DNA of 64,000 nt, from contig NC_087070.1 in NCBI RefSeq assembly GCF_963678635.1, positions 21,499,461 to 21,563,460 of the forward strand. The letters are read 5' to 3'. Below are positions 12,701-24,640 of the stretch, one piece after another. Position numbers and translations under genes: made by a program. The stretch comes from Symsagittifera roscoffensis. Its lineage: Eukaryota > Xenacoelomorpha > Acoela > Convolutidae. Positions within the stretch are counted from its first letter, which is position 1, and each line of letters starts with the position of its first letter. The notes below the pieces were generated by a model, which saw nothing but the letters and a program-made list of their open reading frames with translations, had not been told where the DNA came from and searched no databases.

Positions 12701-15159
12701 GCAAAAGGAGACAATGATCAGAAGCGTACTGACGTTGAAATAAGAAATCCGAAAGAATGGCAATTTAGGTCGACAAGACGTCTGAAAAAAAAGATGTTAT
12801 TTTGCGACATCAGAAAAAGGACATCAAAAAAACAAATCAAACCAAACTACGCATATCAAGTTGTTCTCAAACACATAAAAAGTGTCAAAAGGAGACAATG
12901 ATCAGAAGCGTACTGACGTTGAAATAAGAAATCCGAAAGAATGGCAATTTAGGTCGACAAGACGTCTGAAAAAAAAAGATGTTATTTTGCGACATCAGAA
13001 AAAGGACATCAAAAAAACAAATCAAACCAAACTACGCATATCAAGATGTTCTCAAACACATAAAGAGTGGCAAACGGAGAAAATGATCAGAAGCGTACTG
13101 ACGTTGAAATAAGAAATCCGAAAGAATGGCAATTTAGGTCGACAAGACGTCTGAAAAAAAAAGATGTTATTTTGCGACATCAGAAAAAGGACATCAAAAA
13201 ACAAATCAAACCAAACTACGCATATCAAGTTGTTCTCAAACACATTAAAAGTGGCAAAAGGAGACAATGATCAGAAGCGTACTGACGTTGAAATAAGAAA
13301 TCCGAAAGAATGGCAATTTAGGTCGACAAGACGTCTGAAAAAAAAGATGTTATTTTGCGACATCAGAAAAAGGACATCAAAAAAACAAATCAAACCAAAC
13401 TACGCATATCAAGTTGTTCTCAAACACATAAAGAGTGGCAAAAGGAGACAATGATCAGAAGCGTACTGACGTTGAAATAAGAAATCCGAAAGAATGGCGA
13501 TTTAGGTCGACAAGACGTCTGAAAAAAAAGATGTTATTTTGCGACATCAGAAAAAGGACATCAAAAAAACAAATCAAACCAAACTACGCATATCAAGATG
13601 TTCTCAAACACATAAAGAGTGGCAAAAGGAGACAATGATCAGAAGCGTACTGACGTTGAAATAAGAAATCCGAAAGAATGGCGATTTAGGTCGACAAGAC
13701 GTCTGAAAAAAAAGATGTTATTTTGCGACATCAGAAAAAGGACATCAAAAAAACAAATCAAACCAAACTACGCATATCAAGTTGTTCTCAAACACATAAA
13801 AAGTGTCAAAAGGAGACAATGATCAGAAGCGTACTGACGTTGAAATAAGAAATCCGAAAGAATGGCAATTTAGGTCGACAAGACGTCTGAAAAAAAAAGA
13901 TGTTATTTTGCGACATCAGAAAAAGGACATCAAAAAAACAAATCAAACCAAACTACGCATATCAAGATGTTCTCAAACACATAAAGAGTGGCAAACGGAG
14001 AAAATGATCAGAAGCGTACTGACGTTGAAATAAGAAATCCGAAAGAATGGCAATTTAGGTCGACAAGACGTCTGAAAAAAAAAGATGTTATTTTGCGACA
14101 TCAGAAAAAGGACATCAAAAAACAAATCAAACCAAACTACGCATATCAAGTTGTTCTCAAACACATTAAAAGTGGCAAAAGGAGACAATGATCAGAAGCG
14201 TACTGACGTTGAAATAAGAAATCCGAAAGAATGGCAATTTAGGTCGACAAGACGTCTGAAAAAAAAGATGTTATTTTGCGACATCAGAAAAAGGACATCA
14301 AAAAAACAAATCAAACCAAACTACGCATATCAAGTTGTTCTCAAACACATAAAGAGTGGCAAAAGGAGACAATGATCAGAAGCGTACTGACGTTGAAATA
14401 AGAAATCCGAAAGAATGGCGATTTAGGTCGACAAGACGTCTGAAAAAAAAGATGTTATTTTGCGACATCAGAAAAAGGACATCAAAAAAACAAATCAAAC
14501 CAAACTACGCATATCAAGATGTTCTCAAACACATAAAGAGTGGCAAAAGGAGACAATGATCAGAAGCGTACTGACGTTGAAATAAGAAATCCGAAAGAAT
14601 GGCGATTTAGGTCGACAAGACGTCTGAAAAAAAAGATGTTATTTTGCGACATCAGAAAAAGGACATCAAAAAAACAAATCAAATCAAACTACGCATATCA
14701 AGTTGTTCTCAAACACATAAAGAGTGTCAAAAGGAGACAATGATCAGAAGCGTACTGACGTTGAAATAAGAAATCCGAAAGAATGGCAATTTAGGTCGAC
14801 AAGACGTCTGAAAAAAAAAGATGTTATTTTGCGACATCAGAAAAAGGACATCAAAAAAACAAATCAAACCAAACTACGCATATCAAGATGTTCTCAAACA
14901 CATAAAGAGTGGCAAACGGAGAAAATGATCAGAAGCGTACTGACGTTGAAATAAGAAATCCGAAAGAATGGCAATTTAGGTCGACAAGACGTCTGAAAAA
15001 AAAAGATGTTATTTTGCGACATCAGAAAAAGGACATCAAAAAACAAATCAAACCAAACTACGCATATCAAGATGTTCTCAAACACATAAAGAGTGGCAAA
15101 AGGAGACAATGATCAGAAGCGTTTTGACTTTGAAATAAGAAATTCGAAAGAATGGCAAT
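6706..15159 (+). repeat. Satellite array, ~184-bp monomer, about 46 copies head to tail
   Basis: The monomer runs from ATGATCAGAAGCGTACTGAC through GTCGACAAGACGTCTG, an A7-A10 run, GATGTTATTTTGCGACATC and CAAACCAAACTACGCATATC to AGTGGCAAAAGGAGACA. Copies are 184-185 bp and over 95 percent alike by eye. Variation is mainly A-run length, a 2-bp loss turning TTTAGGTCGAC into TTTATCGAC, AAGATG/AAGTTG, and AGACA/AGAAA. The first copy lacks the GAAAAAGGACATC segment. The many 60-130-codon frames in the array are phase products of the monomer: 184 is not a multiple of 3, and each frame stops in or near the next copy. Confidence 0.97.
12328..15112 (+). repeat. Higher-order repeat inside the satellite: 5 monomers = 921 bp, about three times
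   Basis: Marker variants recur at exactly 921-bp spacing. The AAAGTGTCAAAAGGAGACA type, which begins the MSKGDN-reading monomer, lies at 12882, 13803 and 14724. The GGCAAACGGAGAAAATGATC type lies at 13067, 13988 and 14909. Four 184-bp monomers plus one of 185 bp make 921 bp. This implies recent amplification in blocks of five. The last block differs in its final monomer, near the array edge. Confidence 0.9.
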
Positions 15160-16110
15160 ACAAAGCACGCATCATCTGTCGTAGTGTTTTTTTCTTTCTC
15201 CCGTGGTTTGAAAAAAGAAGGTTGATGCTCACAATAGTTATTAGGCAACTTAAATTGCCCTAAGATTTTTTGCTGCCTGGTGGCCTGGCATCTCAAACGA
15301 TGTAGAACGACTTAACGCATATGTGAGAGCTGTCGAATATAAGACCATCGCTAATTAAAAAAAGAAGCATCCAAGTGCTAGAACAAACTTTTAATGTCTG
15401 GGCGACAATTGATGACCAAACATACAACTTGGTTGCTGCGGTAGCAGGAAATAAGTGGATTGAAGCTTTTCCGACTATTGAAAGCAAAACTTGGACGTCA
15501 GCGAACGCCTGTCAGCTGTCTTTGCTAGATTTTTTGTACGAAAGGCATTGAACTCACCTTCCTTAGCGACGACTCCAAAAAAAAGGCGCAAAAGAAAATA
15601 GGAATAAAAATCTCCGATCTACAAATCACGCAGAAAGAGCAGTCCAGATAAGCAAACAAGAAATCAAGGTTTGAGTCAAGATTTTACCAGCCAACTTCTT
15701 TGCTTCTCCTCGATGGGTGTAATGATGCATCGGAACGCATCTACAGTAAAACTAAAAAAAACGGGCCGAAAAACAAGACTGCTTCTTATGACGCTTGCAT
15801 TAATTTGATTCTTGCATGCAAACGCTTTTTACTTTACGACGTGTTTTATGCTTTGCCGCTTGCATACAAAAATCTGTATGCCATATAAGAGCTTCATCAT
15901 TCAGATTTTCGTGCTGAGACTTTTGTTCTACAGGCGGTCGAAAACGTTTCATTTCATATAAAAGGTTCCATTGTATCCATACGTCGCGCCATGCATGATA
16001 CCATAGTAACCATACATTGCAATCATCCATGGTGACATATAAATTCTCAACAGCCCGGGTAAAATTATCAAAATTGTCTAATTTGAAATCCCCCATAATA
16101 AAAAAAAATT
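15160..16110. other. Unique sequence right of the satellite; weak coding-like remnant
   Basis: No firm gene. On the + strand around 15410-15550 one frame reads without a stop and with normal-looking composition (it ends LSLLDFLYERH then stop), but I can find neither its start nor its family. From about 15975 CATACGTCGCGCCATGCATG-type repeats begin. Confidence 0.3.
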
Positions 16111-16221
16111 TGCAACCATACGTCGCGCCATGCATGGAAAATGTGTTATTTTAACATAAAAATACGTCGGCAGTTTTTCATGGCTTCCATGGAACCATGC
16201 ATGGTGCGACGTATGGTTGCA
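16111..16221. repeat. Inverted repeat with 27-bp arms, one mismatch
   Basis: The arms are 16111-16137 and 16195-16221. Both read TGCAACCATACGTCG outward, then CGCCATGCATGG on the left arm and CACCATGCATGG on the right, so they differ at one base. The loop is about 57 bp. Another copy of the same 20-mer core (CATACGTCGCGCCATGCATG) sits at about 15979. This looks like a short foldback or MITE end. Confidence 0.8.
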
Positions 16222-16464
16222 CATTTTGGTCAACCCGGGATTTCTAGATAAAATGAAGTGGTCTCGTTAGCGATAACTCAGGCTGGATACAGGTAACTTC
16301 TAAATCACAGACGAAACAAATGAGACGGGCTATACTTAAAACCAAGTGCAAAATTACAGCAAAAATCAGTTTTCACCAAAGTACAGAATGTTATCCTCAA
16401 CTGGCCTTAGACGATTTCTATCATCATCAAGGTTGCAGAAATGAACAAAACACTACGCAGAGTC

Positions 16465-17428
16465 GCGGGTTGACCTCCAAACACCAAAAATGCTTATCAT
16501 ACAATTCCATAGAACAAAATCATTATCATACAAATCCATGCATCAAGTGTATGGAGAAAATGGTTGTCTCACAATTTTCATACATTTTCGAAAAACGATA
16601 GAAAAAAATTAAACCATTTCTGCGGCTTTTTGGGAACAGTTAAACAGATTGGTGACAAAAAAAACTGATTTAAAATATTTTTTTTGAAAAAATGCTTTCC
16701 ATACAATTTCCATATATGGAAATTGCAAGACTGGCCATTTTTGATGGCGACACAAAATCTTTTTCAGTAAGTTTGAAAATTTGCCCAAAATTTTTTTTGT
16801 TTTTTATTTCAACCGCAAATCAATTTTTGTACGCAAACTAACATTTTTCGAAAAAAAATTTTTGAATGCAAAATTTAATTTTTGTGTGCATAACGTAGTC
16901 CTGGATACGATAATATTGGCTTTTTTTTTCTTTTCACTTAAAGTTTTTTTTTCAAAAACGCTGAAAATTCCTATTTCTTTTGTATGGCGTGTTTATGTAT
17001 GCCATGATCATTGTCTAATAAATTGAAAATTCAAAAATTTAAAAAAATCATCACTGAAAAATTTTGAAGTTTGTTACTTTTGTTATATCATTTGTGAAAG
17101 ACATCTGCAAGTCAATTCAGGTCGTTTTTACGCATTTTAATGTAAGACCGTCCAACCTTTGGTGCTTTGAGTAACCAAGGTCTTTGTCACTTGTATTCGG
17201 TTGCAAACACAACCCGAAACGAAATTTTTCAGAAAATAAGTTTAGAAACAAAAAACAACTTTTTGATTTATAGAGAAAACACCTATTATACAATTTCCAT
17301 TTATGGAAAAATGTTTATTGTAGAGTTTTCATACAATTTTCTGTACTTTTGGAATTGTATGAAATTGTATGAAAAGGAATTTCCCATTTATGAGAATTGT
17401 ATGATAAGCATTTTTGGTCAATCCGGGG
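16465..17428. mobile_element. Putative ~960-bp inverted-repeat element (MITE-like)
   Basis: The left end has GGTTGACC, an 8-bp insertion, then CCAAAAATGCTTATCATACA at 16483. The right end (17394-17424) is the reverse complement, GAATTGTATGATAAGCATTT followed by TTGGTCAATCC. Internal copies of CATACAATTTCC and its complement add further inverted repeats. The same end motif (ATTTTTGGTCAACCCGGG-like) occurs near 16222 and 40873, so a small family is present. The 93-, 81- and 107-codon frames inside are not convincing proteins. Confidence 0.6.
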
Positions 17429-18353
17429 GGGTGTATATCTGTAGATCTTCAGATCTTCCCAGAAAAAGAAGGAAGCTGTCATTAGTTTAAAACAAGCTAC
17501 AATGAATATTTATATGATTTTATCTAATCTATTTAAGCAGAGCTAAACATGATCTGAATCTAGATTTTTTGCTGTCTAACATTTGATGCATATCTTCCAT
17601 CTTGATTTGAGAAACAAATTGTTTAAGAACTATGAAGACAGAACTTCTAGTTATCGGTTATACGGTTTAACAGCAAATTTTCACGTGATCCTAATTAAAT
17701 AAAAACGTCATAGGGAGTGAAAAATATATTTCCAACATACTTTATGGCATTTACGTACTGTTGAGTACGTGAGTACGTGTATTTTACCGGGTTCTTGAAT
17801 GTTTTTAGTATAGAAAGAAAACAGGAACAAAAATTTGCTGCTCAGAATTAATAACGTATTTGATCGTCGAAACTTCTTCGTTCGACTAAGCTTACAAGAA
17901 AAATTACCTGTTTCCAATCATCCAAAACTTGTTGCAGGATTGAAGTGTCCAAACAAAAACCCATCGCAGCAGAATTCTTTTGAGGCTAAATGTTGAAGAT
18001 TAATTAATTGAACGAATTGGTGCTCTGGACATTCAATGACTTTTAAAAAAAGTAATATTTTCTGAAGAGCTGTAGAGGATAAACATTTAGTAATGAGATC
18101 GAAAATTACGCAAGAATACTGAAAACTAGGAATACATCTGAAAAGCAACCCCAAAAGGGTGAGTTAAAAAAGACGGATAAACGACAATGAATAATTAATC
18201 TAGTTTTAATTAAACTCGATTAGATCAAAGTTATCAACCAACCGTTGAAGTGACACTTTAAAAGCACTTAGACGATAAGTGTTTGCAGGCGCTGAACGCT
18301 TTCGGGTAGTTTTTTCTAGCTTTTTACACTAGTTTTAGTTCAAGTTTGACAAA
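17429..18353. other. No feature recognised
   Basis: AT-rich single-copy sequence with short chance frames only. Confidence 0.4.
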
Positions 18354-18530
18354 ATGTTGCGCTCAATTAATAATAATTCTTTTCTTTTTTTGAAAACTTT
18401 ATCATCAAAAGAAGCAGCCTTGAAATTAGGATCTACTTTCGAAATTAGAACCACCTGCGGGGCTTTTTTTATAGTTGTAACGGGCGAAAATGGCAGCACT
18501 CAATGGGCGTTAATAGAATCGGGGCTCGCA
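18354..18530 (+). CDS. Possible first exon (unrecognised)
   Basis: An ATG follows CAAGTTTGACAAA and opens 59 codons up to a good splice donor, GCA|GTAAGA, at a codon boundary. The N-terminus MLRSINNNSFLFLKTLSS could act as a hydrophobic or mitochondrial leader. The rest has normal composition (KLGSTFEIRTTCG, GENGSTQWALIESG). No partner exon was found and the family is unknown. It may be chance. Confidence 0.2.
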
Positions 18531-20427
18531 GTAAGAATCCATCTAAATTTTATGAGAATTCTTCTAAACCTTTCAACCCAATTTGCATAATAAAATACAA
18601 TTACCAAAACGAAGATGGTCATTTATCAACGAGGGAATAGGCCTGAAAGGTAATTCTGTGCCCATACCAGGGGACTTATAAGCCATGAAATTGAATTAGC
18701 ATTTTTATGAAATAACCGCAAGTCGAAACTATCCCAAAAAGCTATCTTCTGCTACATCAAAATTAAAAAGACGCTAAGATCTAATGTAAACAATTTCTGC
18801 CGACCATAGTAAAAAAGACGTTTAGCTTTGAAGTTTGTTCTAATATACTTCTTAAATCATTTTTTTGTTTTAACGCGACTTCTCAGCAAACAAACGTCCG
18901 TACAATATTGAAATACACGGAGACGGAACTACCATTCATAAAACAACCAATTATGGGGAAAAAATAAAAAGTTTTGGAAACTTCAAAAATTCATTTTTCC
19001 AAGGTTGCTAGGTAAAACCCATTTTTTGCGAAGATTGTTTTTAGCGAATTCGAAAACATTGCTATTTCGATTCATAAAATTGAACTAAATTTGATTTTTA
19101 TTGTGAATATAAAATTAAATGTTGTCAGGTAATCAATCAACAAAGAAATCTCAACAACAAATAACTAAAACAAATACGATTCTGAAGAACAGCGAAAATG
19201 GCTGAAAATTGTTAAAATCACTTTTAACTGTCTGTCACAAACTATGAATTCCAATACTGTTTTTCCTCGTAGGCATTTTTCAGAGACTGGATTTAGAAAC
19301 AAGGCGTGAACGGATTACAAAATTGCAAGTCGTATCTGTTGAATTAATTTCGTTAGAGTATCCTCCTCTTTTTGGACGGGCGATGAATGAAACAGGCACA
19401 TGGGTGGTTTAAAATAGGCAGATATAGAACTTTTTTTTCTCTTTCTCTCAAAAATCTACCAGGGTGTTGTTTGTTTGTAGTATGACGCTTTTCATCTTGC
19501 ATTGGTATATGCAATTTTGGAAATAAGTTTTTCTTAGGGCAGTGGTAACAGTAACAGGTATAATAAACAAAGGATCCGGCACAAAATTACGCTGCATGCT
19601 ACACTAGCTGGTCAGAAAGGTTGGCACCTAATACCGGAATTGAAAATATGTCTGGAACATTTTAGATGATGTTTGTCTTCCCTCTAATCAATAAAAACAT
19701 GTCTGGTATACCCTAAATTACTGTAGCTTGTAGGTATCTAAATTGATTTTTTTTTGCATATTTTGCAGACAAAAAACGTAGAGCCATCACATAGTTTGGT
19801 ATTCTGCTATACAATTGCAAATTTTTTCACCATAATCAAGTAAAAATTTCATTTCACCTTTATGAACAACAAATAAGAGCGTCACAAACTAAAGTTAATT
19901 GATATATCGATTTCCGAGCTAACAGAAGACGACATTCCAGACATTCACATTTGCTAGATAAAAATAGACACTGAATCTTATCAATCAAACATACTTTTTT
20001 TCCTACTTTTTTCCGTGAAATTTTGATTCGTTTGATTGTCAGATAACTGGCAAAGAAACATCATTTGTGAAAATCAGACAGTGTTTATTTATAATCCCGT
20101 TTTTTTCAGTTAGTTCAAGCTGGGTTTCAAAAAGTCATGATAGATCTGAATCTCAAAAGAGGCATTTAGGACAAGTTTTATTAATAACAAAAGATTTGCA
20201 GTAATTTTTATTCAAGCTAATAGTTAGGTGCTAATAGTGAATTTTTTATCCATCAATGATCCAGAACTGCGAAATGTAATTACTTTTGAATCTAAGAAAT
20301 ATCTCAGATTTTTTATGCTTGATCTATGTGTTATCAGATATCTGCATTTCCAAAAAAGCTACAATAATGCTTCTTTTGGACTTATTCGCCTACTAGGCAT
20401 TGAGCCGATCTTCAAAGACAAAACAAT
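18531..20427. other. No feature recognised
   Basis: AT-rich single-copy DNA. The small frame at 20228-20443 runs into a hAT-type MITE fragment and is not thought to be coding. Confidence 0.4.
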
Positions 20428-20575
20428 CCGAAGGCGCCTTTAGAAATTTTTAGGGTCAGTCAGCCAAAAACGGAGATCTCAAAATAGTACAAAAAGGGGA
20501 CCCTTTGGGTCGGCAGAGGGCCGAATCTCTGAAAAAAAGGCGTCCCCCGCCAACCCCTCCTACATTAGCTGTTCA
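20428..20575. mobile_element. Fragment of the hAT-type MITE family
   Basis: AGGCGCCTTTAGAAATTTTT then GGGTC..CAAAATAGTAC and GGGGACCCTTTGGG match the right half of the family seen at 5.8, 31.2 and 33.9 kb. The left terminal repeat is absent. The right end is not clearly preserved. Confidence 0.55.
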
Positions 20576-20851
20576 GCGTATGCTCAGAGAAAATACTTTC
20601 GACATTAGTACTCAACTTTCAAATACACTCTGTTATATGATCATACGCTTCTCTGAGATTGGCATAAATTCTACACATGACAATTGCTACAATGGTTTTG
20701 AGGCCTACAGGCAAATTGCCCGTTCAGGGCAAAAAGTACCCGGCTGAAAATAGGTTTTCAAAACTGGCGGTTTGAAAAGCAACAATCAGATTTTTGCTCA
20801 ATTTTGTATATTGATTATTGATTATTCTAAACTTTTGCAGTAATGTGTTTT

Positions 20852-21378
20852 TAATCCGACTTTTGATGAAAGTGACGGAACATTGTGCTTGGGGTGGTTT
20901 TTTTCTCCGGACAAAAATCGATTTTTGACTAGCAAGTTTTGATGAGATTTTTTATACCATTACAAAGTTATTGCTGTACTGAGCTCAAACTTGAAAGATA
21001 TTTTACCTGCAATCAATTTTTGTAAAACTTTGGAGGTTTAAAGATTGCGAACTTGGCCAATTTGGGACAATTAATGCGTGATATATTTCGCACTATTAAC
21101 GCGTCAGCGAAGATTTAATCCGTTTTAGAAATCGTTCCAATTGGTTCAAGAAAGTTTATTTGCCACAATTGATTTGCTACTAGGAGCGAAATTTATCTTT
21201 TTGTACTTTATATGGCGTGTGAGGGGATGGTTTTTGCAAAAAGTTTAAATTTTAGAAAATTATATATTTTGTTTTTTTTACATTTGTTTTTTCATGTTAT
21301 TTTATTTTCTACATTTGTTTCATGTTTTTACTGCTCAATAGACCTTACAAGGCAATCCGCTTATTCAGGGCAAGTTTT
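20852..21378 (+). mobile_element. Copy b of the ~540-bp TTGTTCCGAC family, 3' truncated
   Basis: It begins CCGACTTTTGATGAAAGTGA, passes GGGGTGGTTTTTTTC and the TTAATGCGTGATATATTTCG / TATTAACGCG core, and ends at CCGCTTATTCAGGGCAAG. The terminal hairpin and TACGAGCAGTCTTGTT tail are missing. It is more diverged than the copies at 38-43 kb. The 79-codon frame at 21212 reads the repeat and its flank. Confidence 0.7.
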
Positions 21379-22387
21379 TAGATTTTTTGTTCCAATTTTT
21401 GAAGACAGTTACGAAACATTTGTCGACTTTTCCTACTTTTCTCTGGACTAGTTTCGAATTTTTTACTGGCCCGCATTGTTGAAGAGATGTCCTATAGATT
21501 TTAAATTATATTAATTGCCTGAGCTCAAACTAAAAGGATATTTTACTGGGATCGTTTAATTTTCTCAATTTTGCAAATTTGGTCAAATTGGATGACTAAC
21601 GTGCAATTAAATTCGTGCAAAGAAAGCGTCAGAAATTTTTCAAAACTAAAGGGCAGCAATTTGATCTTACTAATGTTTAGGCTAAAATATAGTTTTTTTT
21701 AACGAAGCAAACCTTCAATATGAACATTCCCAGACCAAGTGAAATTCGACGGACCTAGTAACAAATCAAAAGTTAACATCCTCAAAACCGTGAGAGGACA
21801 AAACAAACCTAGTCAATTCAATACCGAGAATTCAACAAAAAAAAATCACAATCTTTGTGAAAATGTTCAAAAAAAGCTCAGTTGTAAATTAATTATTTTC
21901 TGTAGCTCAATTTAGCCTTTCTAAAAAGTAAACGTTTCTAAAACATGCTTTTTTTGAGGTTCCCCGCATACTAGAAGGCTGATATTTTGTGAGGTAATAG
22001 AAGCTCATATAAAAAAAAGTTTTTCCTTCTCCATCACATCGCTCCCCATTACTGCCATAGTCATGCAATGGGGGTCTATGCTCCCTTTTTGTTTAATCAG
22101 TGAAACAAACTAACGGTCTTTTTCGAATTTCAGATAAAATTTTCAATTCGGGGTGATTTGATCTCTCCAACCTTTCAAATGAAAGCAGATGCAATATTCA
22201 CTAAGCTACAGTGACTTGGCTGTACTCGACATTAAACCCGAACGGTCTTTTTTTCTTGGAGTGTGAGAATTCATAATATTAATAGCCGAGCATTGTGCAC
22301 GACAGATGGAGTTTTAGCAAGTAATGTCAGTACAACCCATTCAAAACTTAGTCACCATATCTGATTGTTTTGGTTTTAAGTTCTAGA
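21379..22387. other. No gene recognised
   Basis: AT-rich sequence; around 21480-21600 it resembles a degraded end of the neighbouring repeat (GAGCTCAAAC, ATATTTTAC). Otherwise nothing is seen. Confidence 0.4.
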
Positions 22388-23036
22388 CTAATCTAAGAGT
22401 ATAGCGGACGTGAGCCGCAACAAGCAGAGAAGGCCCTTCCCCATACTGAGGTTGAACCTTGTTAAGTAAATGGCTTCCGATCCGGACCGACAACACGTAT
22501 CCTCAGCAATGTAATTCCATTTAGCCTTTTGGCCCTGCACGAGGCGATACTCGAAAATCTGGACGCGCAGCTTTTCGGCCAAAACGTGGAGATCGGATTT
22601 GCGGATTCCGCATTTGACAATATTCTGACATGGAACAGTGGGTAGAAAGGCAATTGATATCGCGCAAGTTGCTTTTATTATTGTTCTCTGACCATCTCTT
22701 GAAGCTTAGTACACTTATTATTCGACCCCGTGTGAAGGTGGTGGGTGCAGTCATCAGACAATTGGAACACGGGGGAGCTCATTCTAATAACAACTAATCG
22801 TATCGGAACGCGTCAATTTTGTCGGAGTTCTCTGAGATAATAGAGCTGTTCCCTATCGTCAGTCCCAACCTTTGACAAGTTTGGGCTCCTATCTTCGGCG
22901 ATAGGCGAACCATAGACCCGTCGTTATTCATTGTCTTGCGGTTCTCGAAACAGCCTTCGCAGTCAATGCACAGGGTCCGACAGCGTCTGTGCCTCATTTG
23001 ACTTAGGTAAAGAACCTCTTGACCTACGGCATGCAA
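22388..23036 (-). CDS. Candidate small Cys-rich gene with short introns (unrecognised)
   Basis: This ~650-bp island is clearly richer in G+C than its surroundings and reads like protein on the minus strand in three successive frames. Upstream: RRCRTLCIDCEGCFENRK (C-x3-C-x2-C-x2-C) with further Cys. Middle, about 22700-22785: SDDCTHHLHTGSNNKC. Downstream, about 22420-22628: KCGIRKSDLHVLAEKLRVQ, then YIAEDTCCRSGSEAIYL. The last block follows a good acceptor (CCTTTCTACCCACTGTTCCATGTCAG on the minus strand, just below 22630). The frames are then best explained by introns of 70-110 bp, or else by decay. No family is recognised. A secreted Cys-rich protein is only a guess. Confidence 0.3.
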
Positions 23037-24130
23037 ATATATTTAAGTTTTACAGTCCGTATTAACTAATATGACTAAAAGGTGGGCGATAGTTAAGCTA
23101 ATGAGCTTAGAATCCGAGTGAAAATAAGTGGGTCTACCAACCCCCCTAAATAGGAACAAATTATGCCAAGATTCATGAATTTCATACGGTAGTTAGTAGA
23201 AGTGGTTTGACACGGGCATGCAAAAATCCAGAACCCTCGGACCCCCCTGACCCAAGTGAAAAGGGATCCCAAAAATGCAAATAGCTCTTTTAAAAATCAA
23301 TATCTAGCGGTTCGATTGAGACTAAAAAATTGTATGTGATAGATCTAAAAAGAGGGAAGCCTCACCATAGCATACCAGACCCCATAGACAGCTATTTCCG
23401 GTATTCTCTATAGAGTATATAGTACCACCCCGACATTACAGTAGTCGTTTATTGGCCACCATTGAAGGCAAGAAGCCAAAACTTTGGAAATTGATATTTA
23501 ATGACAGGTCACGTCATGTATTATAATTTCAATCAAATCCGATGGTTGGTGTTTATAGTCTTATCCCAGAAAAATTCAAAATGGAACTTTGAAATGGGAT
23601 AACTTGGAAAACATTAATGAGATATGAAGGAAATTTAGTAGGTAGGGCCCAATGGAAATCTGAATCCGAATATGGAAGATTGATCCCAGGTGACCCCGAG
23701 TGACCTTTAAATGAAGTTTGAGCGTTTAGGACTAAAATTGCATAGACAATCCCAAGTTGAACTCAAGAAACGGGAGTGTTTCCCAGAAGTGTCAACTTTT
23801 TGAAGTCAGAACTGGCAGAAAAGAAGAAATTGAAAGTAACAGGAGCGTGGCATGGGAAATAGGTCTCCTAAATTACATGAATGAGTGGGATAATTACTTA
23901 CCTCCCAGAGTAAAGAGTATAGATGGGAGACTTAGATGCTTGAAAGGATTTACCGATCCATGAAAAAGGTCTTCATTTGCTCGCGGAAGGTCGAAAAAAT
24001 TACAGAATTAGCTAAAATAAAGTAATTGGAAAACTTACTGATAAAAATAGCTTGGATTAAATTGGAATTGACAATTAGCTAGCTTGAACGAACTAGCTAT
24101 TGGCAATTGGTATTTAACTAGTGACCTCAT
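23037..24130. other. Moderate-GC block with no recognised gene
   Basis: Composition stays higher in G+C to about 23.97 kb, with runs such as CCCCCTAAATAGG and GACCCCCCTGACCC. A 68-codon + frame at 23757-23963 (ending EWDNYLPPRVKSIDGRLRC.. then stop) has normal composition but no family and no supporting splice signals. It may belong with the 22.4-23.0 kb island or to an old insertion. Confidence 0.3.
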
Positions 24131-24544
24131 AGGTGATAACTTAGCCCAAAAGTCTTGTGTAGGAAATATTTAGGATTTTATCACAAAATTTTTTTGCTTA
24201 AAACTAAATACTGCTAAGCAAGTTATTGGCATTGTCATTTTGCTTACCCATTACAATTTCGAACAGTTAATATTTTTGTAATTTGGATGAAATTGTATAA
24301 AAAAAAAATTAGAAAATAATCAAAGTTTTTATGAGATAAATTTCAAAACAAGAGGACAGAAGTTTTCACGGAAATTGCTCAGATGCTGGAAGCAAATGTC
24401 CAGTTTAAACCAAATAATGTGAAAAGCGATTTGTATCCTGCCCTAATTTGGCCTTTTCTCTCAACAAAAACGGGTGATACGAAAACTATGTTTTTTAAAA
24501 GAACTTGCATGATAGTCCAACCGGATTCTTCTGCCAGGAATTAT
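24131..24544. other. No feature recognised
   Basis: AT-rich single-copy DNA. Confidence 0.4.
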
Positions 24545-24640
24545 CAGTACTGTTTCAGAAGAAAAACCAGTATTATGTTCTTTGCAGTACTGTTGCAGGA
24601 CAAAAAGAGAGAAACCAGAAAAACAGTACTGTTGCAGGGC
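24545..24640. repeat. 40-bp tandem repeat, about 2.4 copies
   Basis: CAGTACTGTTKCAG recurs at 24545, 24585 and 24624, giving a period of 39-40 bp, with a GAAACCAG / AAAACCAG element in between. It creates overlapping open frames in this stretch that are not considered genes. Confidence 0.75.

Noticed and set aside
6807-15112. Dozens of 67-128-codon ORFs reading MAKGDNDQKRTDVEIRN and similar
   Set aside because: They are frame translations of the 184-bp satellite monomer. 184 and 185 are not multiples of three, and the frames stop within one or two monomers.
6706-15159. CRISPR-like appearance of a regular repeat array
   Set aside because: There are no unique spacers: the whole 184-bp unit repeats, and the sequence is eukaryotic.
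23300-23320. GGTTCGATT resembling a tRNA B box
   Set aside because: No matching A box, acceptor stem or cloverleaf around it.
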